DNA of 64,000 nt, from contig JANJXV010000048.1 in the NCBI GenBank assembly GCA_024803745.1, positions 607,501 to 671,500 of the forward strand. Reading direction: 5' to 3'. The notes beneath the pieces are model-generated. The model worked only from the letters and a program-made list of their open reading frames with translations. It ran no database searches and was not told the DNA's origin. The DNA comes from Megascapheus bottae (taxonomy: Eukaryota > Chordata > Mammalia > Rodentia > Geomyidae). A program made the position numbers and the translations under genes. This document shows positions 49,982 to 63,359 of the stretch, piece after piece (position 1 is the stretch's first letter; every line of letters starts with the position of its first letter).

Positions 49982-52890
49982 CCCTAGCCCTTACCCTAAC
50001 CATAACACTAAACCTAACCCTAACACATACCCTTACCCTAACTCTAACCCTAACCTTAACCGTAACCCTAAACCTAACCCTAACCCTAACCCTAACCCAT
50101 ACCCAAACCCTAACCCTACCATAACCCTTACCCTAACCCTAACCCTAACCTTAACCCAACCCTAAACCTAACCCTAATCCTTACCCTAACCCTAACACTA
50201 ACCCTAACCCTAAGCCTAACACTTACCCTTACCCTAACCCTAACTCTAACCCTAACGCTTACACTTAACCTAACCCTAAACCTAACCCTAACCTTAACCC
50301 TAACCCTAAACCTAACCTCTAAAACCGAACCCTAACCGTACCCCTAACCCTAACCCTAACCATAATCATAACCCTTACCCTGATCCTAACCCTACGCCTA
50401 ACCCTAAAACTTACCTTACCCTAACCAAAAACCTAACCCTAACCCTAACCCTAACCCTTCCTCTAACCCTATCCCTAACCCTAAACCTAACCGTAACCCT
50501 TACCCTTACCCTAACCCTAACACTAACCCTAAAACTTACCCTAACCCTAACCATAACCTTAACACTTAACCTTACCCTAACACTAACCCTAACACTAACC
50601 CTTACCCTAACCCTAACCCTAACCCTAAAACTTACCCTAACCCTAACCCTAACCCTAACCCTAACCCTTACCCTAACCCTAACTCTAACCCTTAAACTTA
50701 CCCTAACCCTAACCCTAACCTTAACACTTAAACTTACCCTAACCCTAACAATAATCCTAACCCTTACCTAACCCTAACCCTAACCGTAACACTTACCCTA
50801 ACCTATCCCTAACCCTTACCTTAATCCTAACCCTAACACTAACCCTAATCCTAACTCTTACCCTTACCCTAACCCTAAAACTAACTCTAACCCTAACCGA
50901 AACCCTAACCCTTACCCTAACCCTAACCCTAACTGTTACACTAATCCTAACCCTAACCCTAAACACTTAACCTTACCCTAACTCTAACCCTAACACTAAC
51001 CCTTACCCTAACCCTAACCCTAACCCTAAAACTTACCCTAACCCTAACCCTAACCCTAACCGTAACCCTTACCATAAACCTAACACTAAACCTAACCCTA
51101 ACCCTTACCCTAATCCTAACCCTAACACTAATTCTAACCCCTAACCCTAACCCTTAACCAAATCCTAACACTAAACCTAATCCTAACCCTTATCCTTAAC
51201 CTTACCCTAACCCTACCACTTACCCTAACCCTAACGCCAACCCTAACCTTAAACATAACCTAATATTAACCTTAACCCTAACCCTTACCCTTACCCTAAC
51301 CCTAACCCTAAACCTAACCCTAACCCTAACCCTAACTCCAAACTTAACCCTATACCTAAACCTAAGCCAAGCCCTTACCTTAACCCTAACCCTAAACCTA
51401 TCACTAATCCTAACCGTAACCCTAACCATTACCGTTACCCTAAACCTAACCCTAACCCTAATCCTAACCCTAAACCCTAACCCTAACCCTAACCCTAATC
51501 CTTACCCTTATCCTAACCCTAACACTAACCCTAACACTTACCCTTACCCTAAACCCTACACTATCCCTAACCCTAACCCTAACCCTTACCCTAACCCTAA
51601 CCTTAACCCTAAACCTTACCCTTACCCTAAACCTAACCCTAACCCTTACCCTAAACCTAACCCTAAACCTAACCCTAACCCTTACCCTCATCTTAACACT
51701 AACCCTAAACCTAACTCATCCCCTACCCTAACGCTAACCCTAAACCTAATCCTAACCCTAATCCAAACCCTAGCACATACTCTTACCCTAACCCTAACCC
51801 TAACCCATACCCTAACCCTAACCCTAATCCTAACCCTTACCCTTACCCTAACCCTAACCCTAACCTTAACCCAACCAAAACCTGACATTAACCCTAACCC
51901 TAACGCTAACCCTTACCCTTACCCTAACCCTGGCACTAAACCTAACCCTAACCCTAACCCTAACTCTTACCCTAACCCTAACCCTAATCCTAAACCTAAC
52001 CCTTACCGTTACCCTAACCCTAACCCTAACCCAAACCTAACCCTAACCCTAACACTAACCTAAACCCTAACCCTTATCATTACCCTAACCCTAACCCTAA
52101 CCATAACCATAAACCTAACCCTCAACCTACACCTAACCCTAACCCTTACCCTTACCCTAACCCTAAACCTAACCTTAACCCTAAACCTAACCTTAACCCT
52201 TACCCTAACCCTAACTCTGAACCTAAACCGAACCTTAACCCTATCCCTAACCCTAACCCTAACCTAACCCCATACTTAATGCTAACTCTAACCCTAAAAC
52301 TAACCCTTACCCTAAACCTAACCCTAACCCTAACCTTTACCCTTCCCCTAACCGTAACGCTCAACCTAACCGTAACCCTAACCCTAAACCTAACGCCTAA
52401 CCCTAACCCTAACCGAAACCCTTACCTTACCCTAACCCTAACCCTAAACCTAAACCTTACCCTTACCTTTACCCTAACCCTAACCTTAACCCAACCCTAA
52501 CCCTAAACCTTACCCTTACCCTACCACTAACACTAACCCTAATCCTTACCCTAAACCTAAGCCTATCCCTAAACCTTACCCTTTCCCTAACTCTAACCCT
52601 AACCCTAACCCTTACCCTAACCCTAACCCTAAACCTAACCCTAAACCTAACAATAACCATAACCCTAACCCTAACCTTAAACCTAACCCAAACCCTAACC
52701 CTAACCCTAACCCGTACCTTTCCCTAACCCTAACCCTAAACCTAACCCTATCCCTAACCCTAACCCTGACCCTTACCCTTACCCTAACCCTAACCCTACA
52801 CCTAACCCTAACCCTAACCATAACCCTAACACCTAACCCTAACCCTAACCATAACCCTAACCCTTACCCTTACCCTAACCCTAACCCTAA
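49982..52890 (+). repeat. 2.9-kb higher-order repeat, unit 1
   Basis: Starts at CCCTAGCCCTTACCC and is 2,909 bp long. The left part shows unit-specific differences (ACCGAACCC near 50324; AACACTTAACC near 50963). A palindromic TAATATTA lies at 51261-51268. The right part reads AACCCGTACCTTTCCC, as in unit 4. All four units share, residue for residue, the - strand translation at 51220-51429. 2,909 is one base short of 485 hexamers. Confidence 0.95.
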
Positions 52891-55799
52891 CCCTAGCCCT
52901 TACCCTAACCATAACACTAAACCTAACCTTAACACATACCCTTACCCTAACTCTAACCCTAACCTTAACCGTAACCCTAAACCTAACCCTCACCCTAACC
53001 CTAACCCATACCCAAACCCTAACCCTACCATAACCCTTACCCTAACCCTAACCCTAACCTTAACCCAACCCTAAACCTAACCCTAATCCTTACCCTAACC
53101 CTAACACTAACCCTAACCCTAAGCCTAACACTTACCCTTACCCTAACCCTAACTCTAACCCTAACGCTTACACTTAACCTAACCCTAAACCTAACCCTAA
53201 CCTTAACCCTAACCCTAAACCTAACCTCTAAAACCTAACCCTAACCGTACCCCTAACCCTAACCCTAACCATAATCATAACCCTTACACTGATCCTAACC
53301 CTACGCCTAACCCTAAAACTTACCTTACCCTAACCAAAAACCTAACCCTAACCCTAACCCTAACCCTTCCTCTAACCCTATCCCTAACCCTAAACCTAAC
53401 CGTAACCCTTACCCTTACCCTAACCCTAACACTAACCCTAAAACTTACCCTAACCCTAACCATAACCTTAACACTTAACCTTACCCTAACACTAACCCTA
53501 ACACTAACCCTTACCCTAACCCTAAACCTAACCCTAAAACTTACCCTAAAACTTACCCTAACCCTAACCCTAACCCTTACCCTAACCCTAACTCTAACCC
53601 TTAAACTTACCCTAACCCTAACCCTAACCTTAACACTTAAACTTACCCTAACCCTAACAATAATCCTAACACTTACCTAACCCTAACCCTAACCGTAACA
53701 CTTACCCTAACCTAACCCTAACCCTTAACTTAATCCTAACCCTAACACTAACCCTAATCCTAACTCTTACCCTTACCCTAACCCTAAACCTAACTCTAAC
53801 CCTAACCGAAACCCTAACCCTTACCCTAACCCTAACCCTAACTCTTACACTAACCCTAACCCTAACCCTAAACACTTAATCTTACCCTAACACTAACCCT
53901 AACACTAACCCTTACCCTAACCCTAACCCTAACCCTAAAACTTACCCTAACCCTAACCCTAACCCTAACCGTAACCCTTACCATAAACCTAACACTAAAC
54001 CTAACCCTAACCCTTACCCTAATCCTAACCCTAACACTAATTCTAACCCCTAACCCTAACCCTTAACCAAATCCTAACACTAAACCTAATCCTAACCCTT
54101 ATCCTTAACCTTACCCTAACCCTACCACTTACCCTAACCCTAACGCCAACCCTAACCTTAAACATAACCTAATATTAACCTTAACCCTAACCCTTACCCT
54201 TACCCTAACCCTAACCCTAAACCTAACCCTAACCCTAACCCTAACTCCAAACTTAACCCTATACCTAAACCTAAGCCAAGCCCTTACCTTAACCCTAACC
54301 CTAAACCTATCACTAATCCTAACCGTAACCCTAACCATTACCGTTACCCTAAACCTAACCCTAACCCTAATCCTAACCCTAAACCCTAACCCTAACCCTA
54401 ACCCTAATCCTTACCCTTATCCTAACCCTAACACTAACCCTAACACTTACCCTTACCCTAAACCCTACACTATCCCTAACCCTAACCCTAACCCTTACCC
54501 TAACCCTAACCTTAACCCTAAACCTTACCCTTACCCTAAACCTAACCCTAACCCTTACCCTAAACCTAACCCTAAACCTAACCCTAACCCTTACCCTCAT
54601 CTTAACACTAACCCTAAACCTAACTCATCCCCTACCCTAACGCTAACCCTAAACCTAATACTAACCCTAATCCTAACCCTAGCACATACTCTTACCCTAA
54701 CCCTAACCCTAACCCATACCCTAACCCTAACCCTAATCCTAACCCTTACCCTTACCCTAACCCTAACCCTAACCTTAACCCAACCAAAACCTGACATTAA
54801 CCCTAACCCTAACGCTAACCCTTACCCTTACCCTAACCCTGGCACTAAACCTAACCCTAACCCTAACCCTAACTCTTACCCTAACCCTAACCCTAATCCT
54901 AAACCTAACCCTTACCGTTACCCTAACCCTAACCCTAACCCAAACCTAACCCTAACCCTAACACTAACCTAAACCCTAACCCTTATCATTACCCTAACCC
55001 TAACCCTAACCATAACCATAAACCTAACCCTCAACCTACACCTAACCCTAACCCTTACCCTTACCCTAACCCTAAACCTAACCTTAACCCTAAACCTAAC
55101 CTTAACCCTTACCCTAACCCTAACTCTGAACCTAAACCGAACCTTAACCCTATCCCTAACCCTAACCCTAACCTAACCCCATACTTAATGCTAACTCTAA
55201 CCCTAAAACTAACCCTTACCCTAAACCTAACCCTAACCCTAACCTTTACCCTTCCCCTAACCGTAACGCTCAACCTAACCGTAACCCTAACCCTAAACCT
55301 AACGCCTAACCCTAACCCTAACCGAAACCCTTACCTTACCCTAACCCTAACCCTAAACCTAAACCTTACCCTTACCTTTACCCTAACCCTAACCTTAACC
55401 CAACCCTAACCCTAAACCTTACCCTTACCCTACCACTAACACTAACCCTAATCCTTACCCTAAACCTAAGCCTATCCCTAAACCTTACCCTTTCCCTAAC
55501 TCTAACCCTAACCCTAACCCTTACCCTAACCCTAACCCTAAACCTAACCCTAAACCTAACAATAACCATAACCCTAACCCTAACCTTAAACCTAACCCAA
55601 ACCATAACCCTAACCCTAACCAGTACCTTTCCCTAACCCTAACCCTAAACCTAACCCTATCCCTAACCCTAACCCTGACCCTTACCCTTACCCTAACCCT
55701 AACCCTACACCTAACCCTAACCCTAACCATAACCCTAACACCTAACCCTAACCCTAACCATAACCCTAACCCTTACCCTTACCCTAACCCTAACCCTAA
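52891..55799 (+). repeat. 2.9-kb higher-order repeat, unit 2
   Basis: Begins with the same CCCTAGCCCTTACCC at 52891, exactly 2,909 bp after unit 1. TAATATTA is at 54170. The left part keeps CCATAATCATAACCC like unit 1; the right part has AATACTAACCC (near 54658) and AACCAGTACC (near 55620), both shared only with unit 3. A private change, CCCTTAACTTAATCC, lies near 53725. Confidence 0.96.
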
Positions 55800-58708
55800 C
55801 CCTAGCCCTTACCCTAACCATAACACTAAACCTAACCTTAACACATACCCTTACCCTAACTCTAACCCTAACCTTAACCGTAACCCTAAACCTAACCCTC
55901 ACCCTAACCCTAACCCATACCCAAACCCTAACCCTACCATAACCCTTACCCTAACCCTAACCCTAACCTTAACCCAACCCTAAACCTAACCCTAATCCTT
56001 ACCCTAACCCTAACACTAACCCTAACCCTAAGCCTAACACTTACCCTTACCCTAACCCTAACTCTAACCCTAACGCTTACACTTAACCTAACCCTAAACC
56101 TAACCCTAACCTTAACCCTAACCCTAAACCTAACCTCTAAAACCTAACCCTAACCGTACCCCTAACCCTAACCCTAACCATGATCATAACCCTTACACTG
56201 ATCCTAACCCTACGCCTAACCCTAAAACTTACCTTACCCTAACCAAAAACCTAACCCTAACCCTAACCCTAACCCTTCCTCTAACCCTATCCCTAACCCT
56301 AAACCTAACCGTAACCCTTACCCTTACCCTAACCCTAACACTAACCCTAAAACTTACCCTAACCCTAACCATAACCTTAACACTTAACCTTACCCTAACA
56401 CTAACCCTAACACTAACCCTTACCCTAACCCTAAACCTAACCCTAAAACTTACCCTAACCCTAACCCTAACCCTAACCCTAACCCTTACCCTAACCCTAA
56501 CTCTAACCCTTAAACTTACCCTAACCCTAACCCTAACCTTAACACTTAAACTTACCCTAACCCTAACAATAATCCTAACACTTACCTAACCCTAACCCTA
56601 ACCGTAACACTTACCCTAACCTAACCCTAACCCTTACCTTAATCCTAACCCTAACACTAACCCTAATCCTAACTCTTACCCTTACCCTAACCCTAAACCT
56701 AACTCTAACCCTAACCGAAACCCTAACCCTTACCCTAACCCTTACCCTAACTCTTACACTAACCCTAACCCTAACCCTAAACACTTAATCTTACCCTAAC
56801 ACTAACCCTAACACTAACCCTTACCCTAACCCTAACCCTAACCCTAAAACTTACCCTAACCCTAACCCTAACCCTAACCGTAACCCTTACCATAAACCTA
56901 ACACTAAACCTAACCCTAACCCTTACCCTAATCCTAACCCTAACACTAATTCTAACCCCTAACCCTAACCCTTAACCAAATCCTAACACTAAACCTAATC
57001 CTAACCCTTATCCTTAACCTTACCCTAACCCTACCACTTACCCTAACCCTAACGCCAACCCTAACCTTAAACATAACCTAATATTAACCTTAACCCTAAC
57101 CCTTACCCTTACCCTAACCCTAACCCTAAACCTAACCCTAACCCTAACCCTAACTCCAAACTTAACCCTATACCTAAACCTAAGCCAAGCCCTTACCTTA
57201 ACCCTAACCCTAAACCTATCACTAATCCTAACCGTAACCCTAACCATTACCGTTACCCTAAACCTAACCCTAACCCTAATCCTAACCCTAAACCCTAACC
57301 CTAACCCTAACCCTAATCCTTACCCTTATCCTAACCCTAACACTAACCCTAACACTTACCCTTACCCTAAACCCTACACTATCCCTAACCCTAACCCTAA
57401 CCCTTACCCTAACCCTAACCTTAACCCTAAACCTTACCCTTACCCTAAACCTAACCCTAACCCTTACCCTAAACCTAACCCTAAACCTAACCCTAACCCT
57501 TACCCTCATCTTAACACTAACCCTAAACCTAACTCATCCCCTACCCTAACGCTAACCCTAAACCTAATACTAACCCTAATCCTAACCCTAGCACATACTC
57601 TTACCCTAACCCTAACCCTAACCCATACCCTAACCCTAACCCTAATCCTAACCCTTACCCTTACCCTAACCCTAACCCTAACCTTAACCCAACCAAAACC
57701 TGACATTAACCCTAACCCTAACGCTAACCCTTACCCTTACCCTAACCCTGGCACTAAACCTAACCCTAACCCTAACCCTAACTCTTACCCTAACCCTAAC
57801 CCTAATCCTAAACCTAACCCTTACCGTTACCCTAACCCTAACCCTAACCCAAACCTAACCCTAACCCTAACACTAACCTAAACCCTAACCCTTATCATTA
57901 CCCTAACCCTAACCCTAACCATAACCATAAACCTAACCCTCAACCTACACCTAACCCTAACCCTTACCCTTACCCTAACCCTAAACCTAACCTTAACCCT
58001 AAACCTAACCTTAACCCTTACCCTAACCCTAACTCTGAACCTAAACCGAACCTTAACCCTATCCCTAACCCTAACCCTAACCTAACCCCATACTTAATGC
58101 TAACTCTAACCCTAAAACTAACCCTTACCCTAAACCTAACCCTAACCCTAACCTTTACCCTTCCCCTAACCGTAACGCTCAACCTAACCGTAACCCTAAC
58201 CCTAAACCTAACGCCTAACCCTAACCCTAACCGAAACCCTTACCTTACCCTAACCCTAACCCTAAACCTAAACCTTACCCTTACCTTTACCCTAACCCTA
58301 ACCTTAACCCAACCCTAACCCTAAACCTTACCCTTACCCTACCACTAACACTAACCCTAATCCTTACCCTAAACCTAAGCCTATCCCTAAACCTTACCCT
58401 TTCCCTAACTCTAACCCTAACCCTAACCCTTACCCTAACCCTAACCCTAAACCTAACCCTAAACCTAACAATAACCATAACCCTAACCCTAACCTTAAAC
58501 CTAACCCAAACCATAACCCTAACCCTAACCAGTACCTTTCCCTAACCCTAACCCTAAACCTAACCCTATCCCTAACCCTAACCCTGACCCTTACCCTTAC
58601 CCTAACCCTAACCCTACACCTAACCCTAACCCTAACCATAACCCTAACACCTAACCCTAACCCTAACCATAACCCTAACCCTTACCCTTACCCTAACCCT
58701 AACCCTAA
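55800..58708 (+). repeat. 2.9-kb higher-order repeat, unit 3
   Basis: Starts at 55800 (offset 2,909). TAATATTA is at 57079. The left part has CCATGATCATAACCC (near 56178) and TTACCCTAACCCTTACCC (near 56735), shared with unit 4 only. The right part shares AATACTAACCC and CCAGTACC with unit 2 only. This switch of nearest relative inside the unit marks a duplication breakpoint. Confidence 0.96.
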
Positions 58709-61610
58709 CCCTAGCCCTTACCCTAACCATAACACTAAACCTAACCTTAACACATACCCTTACCCTAACTCTAACCCTAACCTTAACCGTAACCCTAAAC
58801 CTAACCCTCACCCTAACCCTAACCCATACCCAAACCCTAACCCTACCATAACCCTTACCCTAACCCTAACCCTAACCTTAACCCAACCCTAAACCTAACC
58901 CTAATCCTTACCCTAACCCTAACACTAACCCTAACCCTAAGCCTAACACTTACCCTTACCCTAACCCTAACTCTAACCCTAACGCTTACACTTAACCTAA
59001 CCCTAAACCTAACCCTAACCTTAACCCTAACCCTAAACCTAACCTCTAAAACCTAACCCTAACCGTACCCCTAACCCTAACCCTAACCATGATCATAACC
59101 CTTACACTGATCCTAACCCTACGCCTAACCCTAAAACTTACCTTACCCTAACCAAAAACCTAACCCTAACCCTAACCCTAACCCTTCCTCTAACCCTATC
59201 CCTAACCCTAAACCTAACCGTAACCCTTACCCTTACCCTAACCCTAACACTAACCCTAAAACTTACCCTAACCCTAACCATAACCTTAACACTTAACCTT
59301 ACCCTAACACTAACCCTAACACTAACCCTTACCCTAACCCTAAACCTAACCCTAAAACTTACCCTAACCCTAACCCTAACCCTAACCCTAACCCTTACCC
59401 TAACCCTAACTCTAACCCTTAAACTTACCCTAACCCTAACCCTAACCTTAACACTTAAACTTACCCTAACCCTAACAATAATCCTAACACTTACCTAACC
59501 CTAACCCTAACCGTAACACTTACCCTAACCTAACCCTAACCCTTACCTTAATCCTAACCCTAACACTAACCCTAATCCTAACTCTTACCCTTACCCTAAC
59601 CCTAAACCTAACTCTAACCCTAACCGAAACCCTAACCCTTACCCTAACCCTTACCCTAACTCTTACACTAACCCTAACCCTAACCCTAAACACTTAATCT
59701 TACCCTAACACTAACCCTAACACTAACCCTTACCCTAACCCTAACCCTAACCCTAAAACTTACCCTAACCCTAACCCTAACCCTAACCGTAACCCTTACC
59801 ATAAACCTAACACTAAACCTAACCCTAACCCTTACCCTAATCCTAACCCTAACACTAATTCTAACCCCTAACCCTAACCCTTAACCAAATCCTAACACTA
59901 AACCTAATCCTAACCCTTATCCTTAACCTTACCCTAACCCTACCACTTACCCTAACCCTAACGCCAACCCTAACCTTAAACATAACCTAATATTAACCTT
60001 AACCCTAACCCTTACCCTTACCCTAACCCTAACCCTAAACCTAACCCTAACCCTAACCCTAACTCCAAACTTAACCCTATACCTAAACCTAAGCCAAGCC
60101 CTTACCTTAACCCTAACCCTAAACCTATCACTAATCCTAACCGTAACCCTAACCATTACCGTTACCCTAAACCTAACCCTAACCCTAATCCTAACCCTAA
60201 ACCCTAACCCTAACCCTAACCCTAACCCTAATCCTTACCCTATCCTAACCCTAACACTAACCCTAACACTTACCCTTACCCTAAACCCTACACTATCCCT
60301 AACCCTAACCCTAACCCTTACCCTAACCCTAACCTTAACCCTAAACCTTACCCTTACCCTAAACCTAACCCTAACCCTTACCCTAAACCTAACCCTAACC
60401 CTTACCCTCATCTTAACACTAACCCTAAACCTAACTCATCCCCTACCCTAACGCTAACCCTAAATCTAATCCTAACCCTAATCCTAACCCTAGCACATAC
60501 TCTTACCCTAACCCTAACCCTAACCCATACCCTAACCCTAACCCTAATCCTAACCCTTACCCTTACCCTAACCCTAACCCTAACCTTAACCCAACCAAAA
60601 CCTGACATTAACCCTAACCCTAACGCTAACCCTTACCCTTACCCTAACCCTGGCACTAAACCTAACCCTAACCCTAACCCTAACTCTTACCCTAACCCTA
60701 ACCCTAATCCTAAACCTAACCCTTACCCTTACCCTAACCCTAACCCTAACCCAAACCTAACCCTAACCCTAACAGTAACCTAAACCCTAACCCTTATCAT
60801 TACCCTAACCCTAACCCTAACCATAACCATAAACCTAACCCTCAACCTACACCTAACCCTAACCCTTACCCTTACCCTAACCCTAAACCTAACCTTAACC
60901 CTAAACCTAACCTTAACCCTTACCCTAACCCTAACTCTGAACCTAAACCGAACCTTAACCCTATCCCTAACCCTAACCCTAACCTAACCCTATACTTAAT
61001 GCTAACTCTAACCCTAAAACTAACCCTTACCCTAAACATAACCCTAACCCTAACCTTTACCCTTCCCCTAACCGTAACGCTCAACCTAACCGTAACCCTA
61101 ACCCTAAACCTAACGCCTAACCCTAACCCTAACCGAAACCCTTACCTTACCCTAACCCTAACCCTAAACCTAAACCTTACCCTTACCTTTACCCTAACCC
61201 TAACCTTAACCCAACCCTAACCCTAAACCTTACCCTTACCCTACCACTAACACTAACCCTAATCCTTACCCTAAACCTAAGCCTATCCCTAAACCTTACC
61301 CTTTCCCTAACTCTAACCCTAACCCTAACCCTTACCCTAACCCTAACCCTAAACCTAACCCTAAACCTAACAATAACCATAACCCTAACCCTAACCTTAA
61401 ACCTAACCCAAACCATAACCCTAACCCTAACCCGTACCTTTCCCTAACCCTAACCCTAACCCTAACCCTATCCCTTACCCTAACCCTGACCCTTACCCTT
61501 ACCCTAACCCTAACCCTACACCTAAACCTAACCCTAACCCTAACCCTAACCCTAACACCTAACCCTAACCCTAACCATAACCCTAACCCTTACCCTTACC
61601 CTAACCCTAA
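58709..61610 (+). repeat. 2.9-kb higher-order repeat, unit 4 (7 bp shorter)
   Basis: Starts at 58709. Three small changes explain the 2,902-bp offset: one extra hexamer near 60,215, one lost T (TTACCCTATCC for TTACCCTTATCC) near 60,240, and 12 bp lost near 60,390. The right part carries CCCGTACC like unit 1. At 61.45-61.61 kb it starts to diverge, and at 61,611 the expected CCCTAGCCC is CCCTGACCC, after which the match ends. Confidence 0.94.
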
Positions 61611-61741
61611 CCCTGACCCTTACCATTACCCTAACACTAACCCTAACCTTAACCCCAATGCTAAACCTGACCCTAACCCTAACCCTAACAATTAACCTAA
61701 CCCTAATCCTTACACTAGCCCTAACCCTAAGCCTAACACTT

Positions 61742-61772
<31 letters not shown>

Positions 61773-63359
61773 CGCTTACCCTTACCCTAACCCTAACCCT
61801 AACCCTAACCCCTAAACCTAACCCTAACCATAACCATAACCCTTACCCTTATCCTAACCCTACCCCTAACCCTAAAACTTACCCTTACCCTAACCCCAAC
61901 CCTAACCCGAACCCTAACCCTAACCCTAAACCTAACCGTAACCCTTAACCTTACCCTTAACCTAACCCTAACACTAATCCTAACTCTACACCTAACCTTA
62001 ACCATAACCCTTACCCTTACCCTAACCCTAACCCTAACCCTAAACCTAACCCTAAGCCTAACCGTAACCCTTACCCTAACCCTACCCCTGGACCTAACCC
62101 TAACCCTAACCCTAACCCTAACACTTACACTAACCCTAACACTAACCCTAATCCTAACCCTTACCCTAATCCTAACCCTAACACTAACCCTAATCCCTAA
62201 CCCTAACCCTTAACCTAACACTAACCCTAACACTAACCCTAACGTTACCCTTACCCTAAACCTAAACCTAACCCTAAAATTAACCCTAACCCTAACGCTA
62301 AACTTAAACCTATCCCTAACCCTAGCACTCGCCATTATCCTAACCCTAACCCTAAACCTATCACTAACCCTTACCCTAACAATCACCCTTACCCTTACCC
62401 TAAACCTAACCCTAAACCTAACCCTAATCCTAACCCTAACCCTAACCCCTAACCCTAAACCTAACCCTAATCCTTACCCTTATCCTAACCCTAACACTAA
62501 CCCTAACACTTACCCTTACCCTAAACCCTACCCTATCCCTAACCCTAACCCTAACCCTTACCCTAACAATAACCCTAACCCTAACCCTAAAACTTACCCT
62601 TACCCTAAACCTAACCCTAACACTAACCCTAAAACTTACCCTTACCTTCAACCTAACCCTTAACCTAACCCTTACCCCTACCCTAATGCTAACCCTAACC
62701 CTAACACATACCTGTACCCTAACACTAACCCTAACCTTAACCGTAACCCTAAACCTAACCCTAACCCTTACCCTAACCCAAACCCTAACCCTAACCCTAA
62801 CCCTATTCCTTACTCTTACCCTAACAATAACTCTAATCTTAACACAAACCTAACCCTAACCCTAACCCTAACCCTTACCCTAACCCTAGGGCTAAACCTA
62901 ACCCTAACCCTAACCCTAACCCTAACCCTAACCATAACAGTAATCCTAATCCTAACCATTACCCTTACACTAACCCTAACCCTAAACCTAACCTTAACCC
63001 TAACCCTAACCCTAACCCTAACCTTTACCCTAAACCTTATCCTTACCCTAACCCTAAACCTAACCCTTACCCTAACCTAACCCTAAACCTAACCCTAACC
63101 CTGGCCCTAAACCTAACCCTAACCCTAACACTAATCCTAACACTTACCCTAAACCTAACCCTAACCATTGCCCTTATCCTAACCCTAACCCTAAACTTAA
63201 CCCCAACCCTAACCGTAACCCTTACCGTAACACTTACCCAAACCGTAACCCTAAACCTAACCCTAACCCTCACCCTAACCCTAACTCTAACCCTAAAACT
63301 TACCCTAACCCTAACCCTAACCCTAACCCTTAATGTTAGCCTAACCCTAACCCTAACCC
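61611..63359 (+). repeat. Diverged flank right of the 2.9-kb array
   Basis: Degenerate hexamers containing recognisable but diverged modules: CCTACCCCTAACCCTAAAAC near 61.86 kb, CCTATCACTAACCC near 62.36 kb and TAAACCCTACCCTATCCC at 62.52 kb. The last resembles the middle of the 2.9-kb unit about 2.24 kb after its place in unit 4, so this could be a decayed, shortened fifth unit. No gene or RNA seen. Confidence 0.6.
62884..62891. other. CCCTAGGG palindrome, only GGG found on the + strand
   Basis: The run reads TAACCCTAGGGCTAAACC. CCCTAGGG is a perfect 8-bp palindrome and contains the only GGG I noticed on + in 64 kb. It probably arose from clustered substitutions or a tiny local inversion of one unit; no function is implied. 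Confidence 0.7.

Noticed and set aside
49982..61610. CRISPR array or tandem gene cluster
   Set aside because: The repeats are 2.9 kb with no short repeat/unique spacer alternation and no coding content; spacers would have to be non-repetitive.
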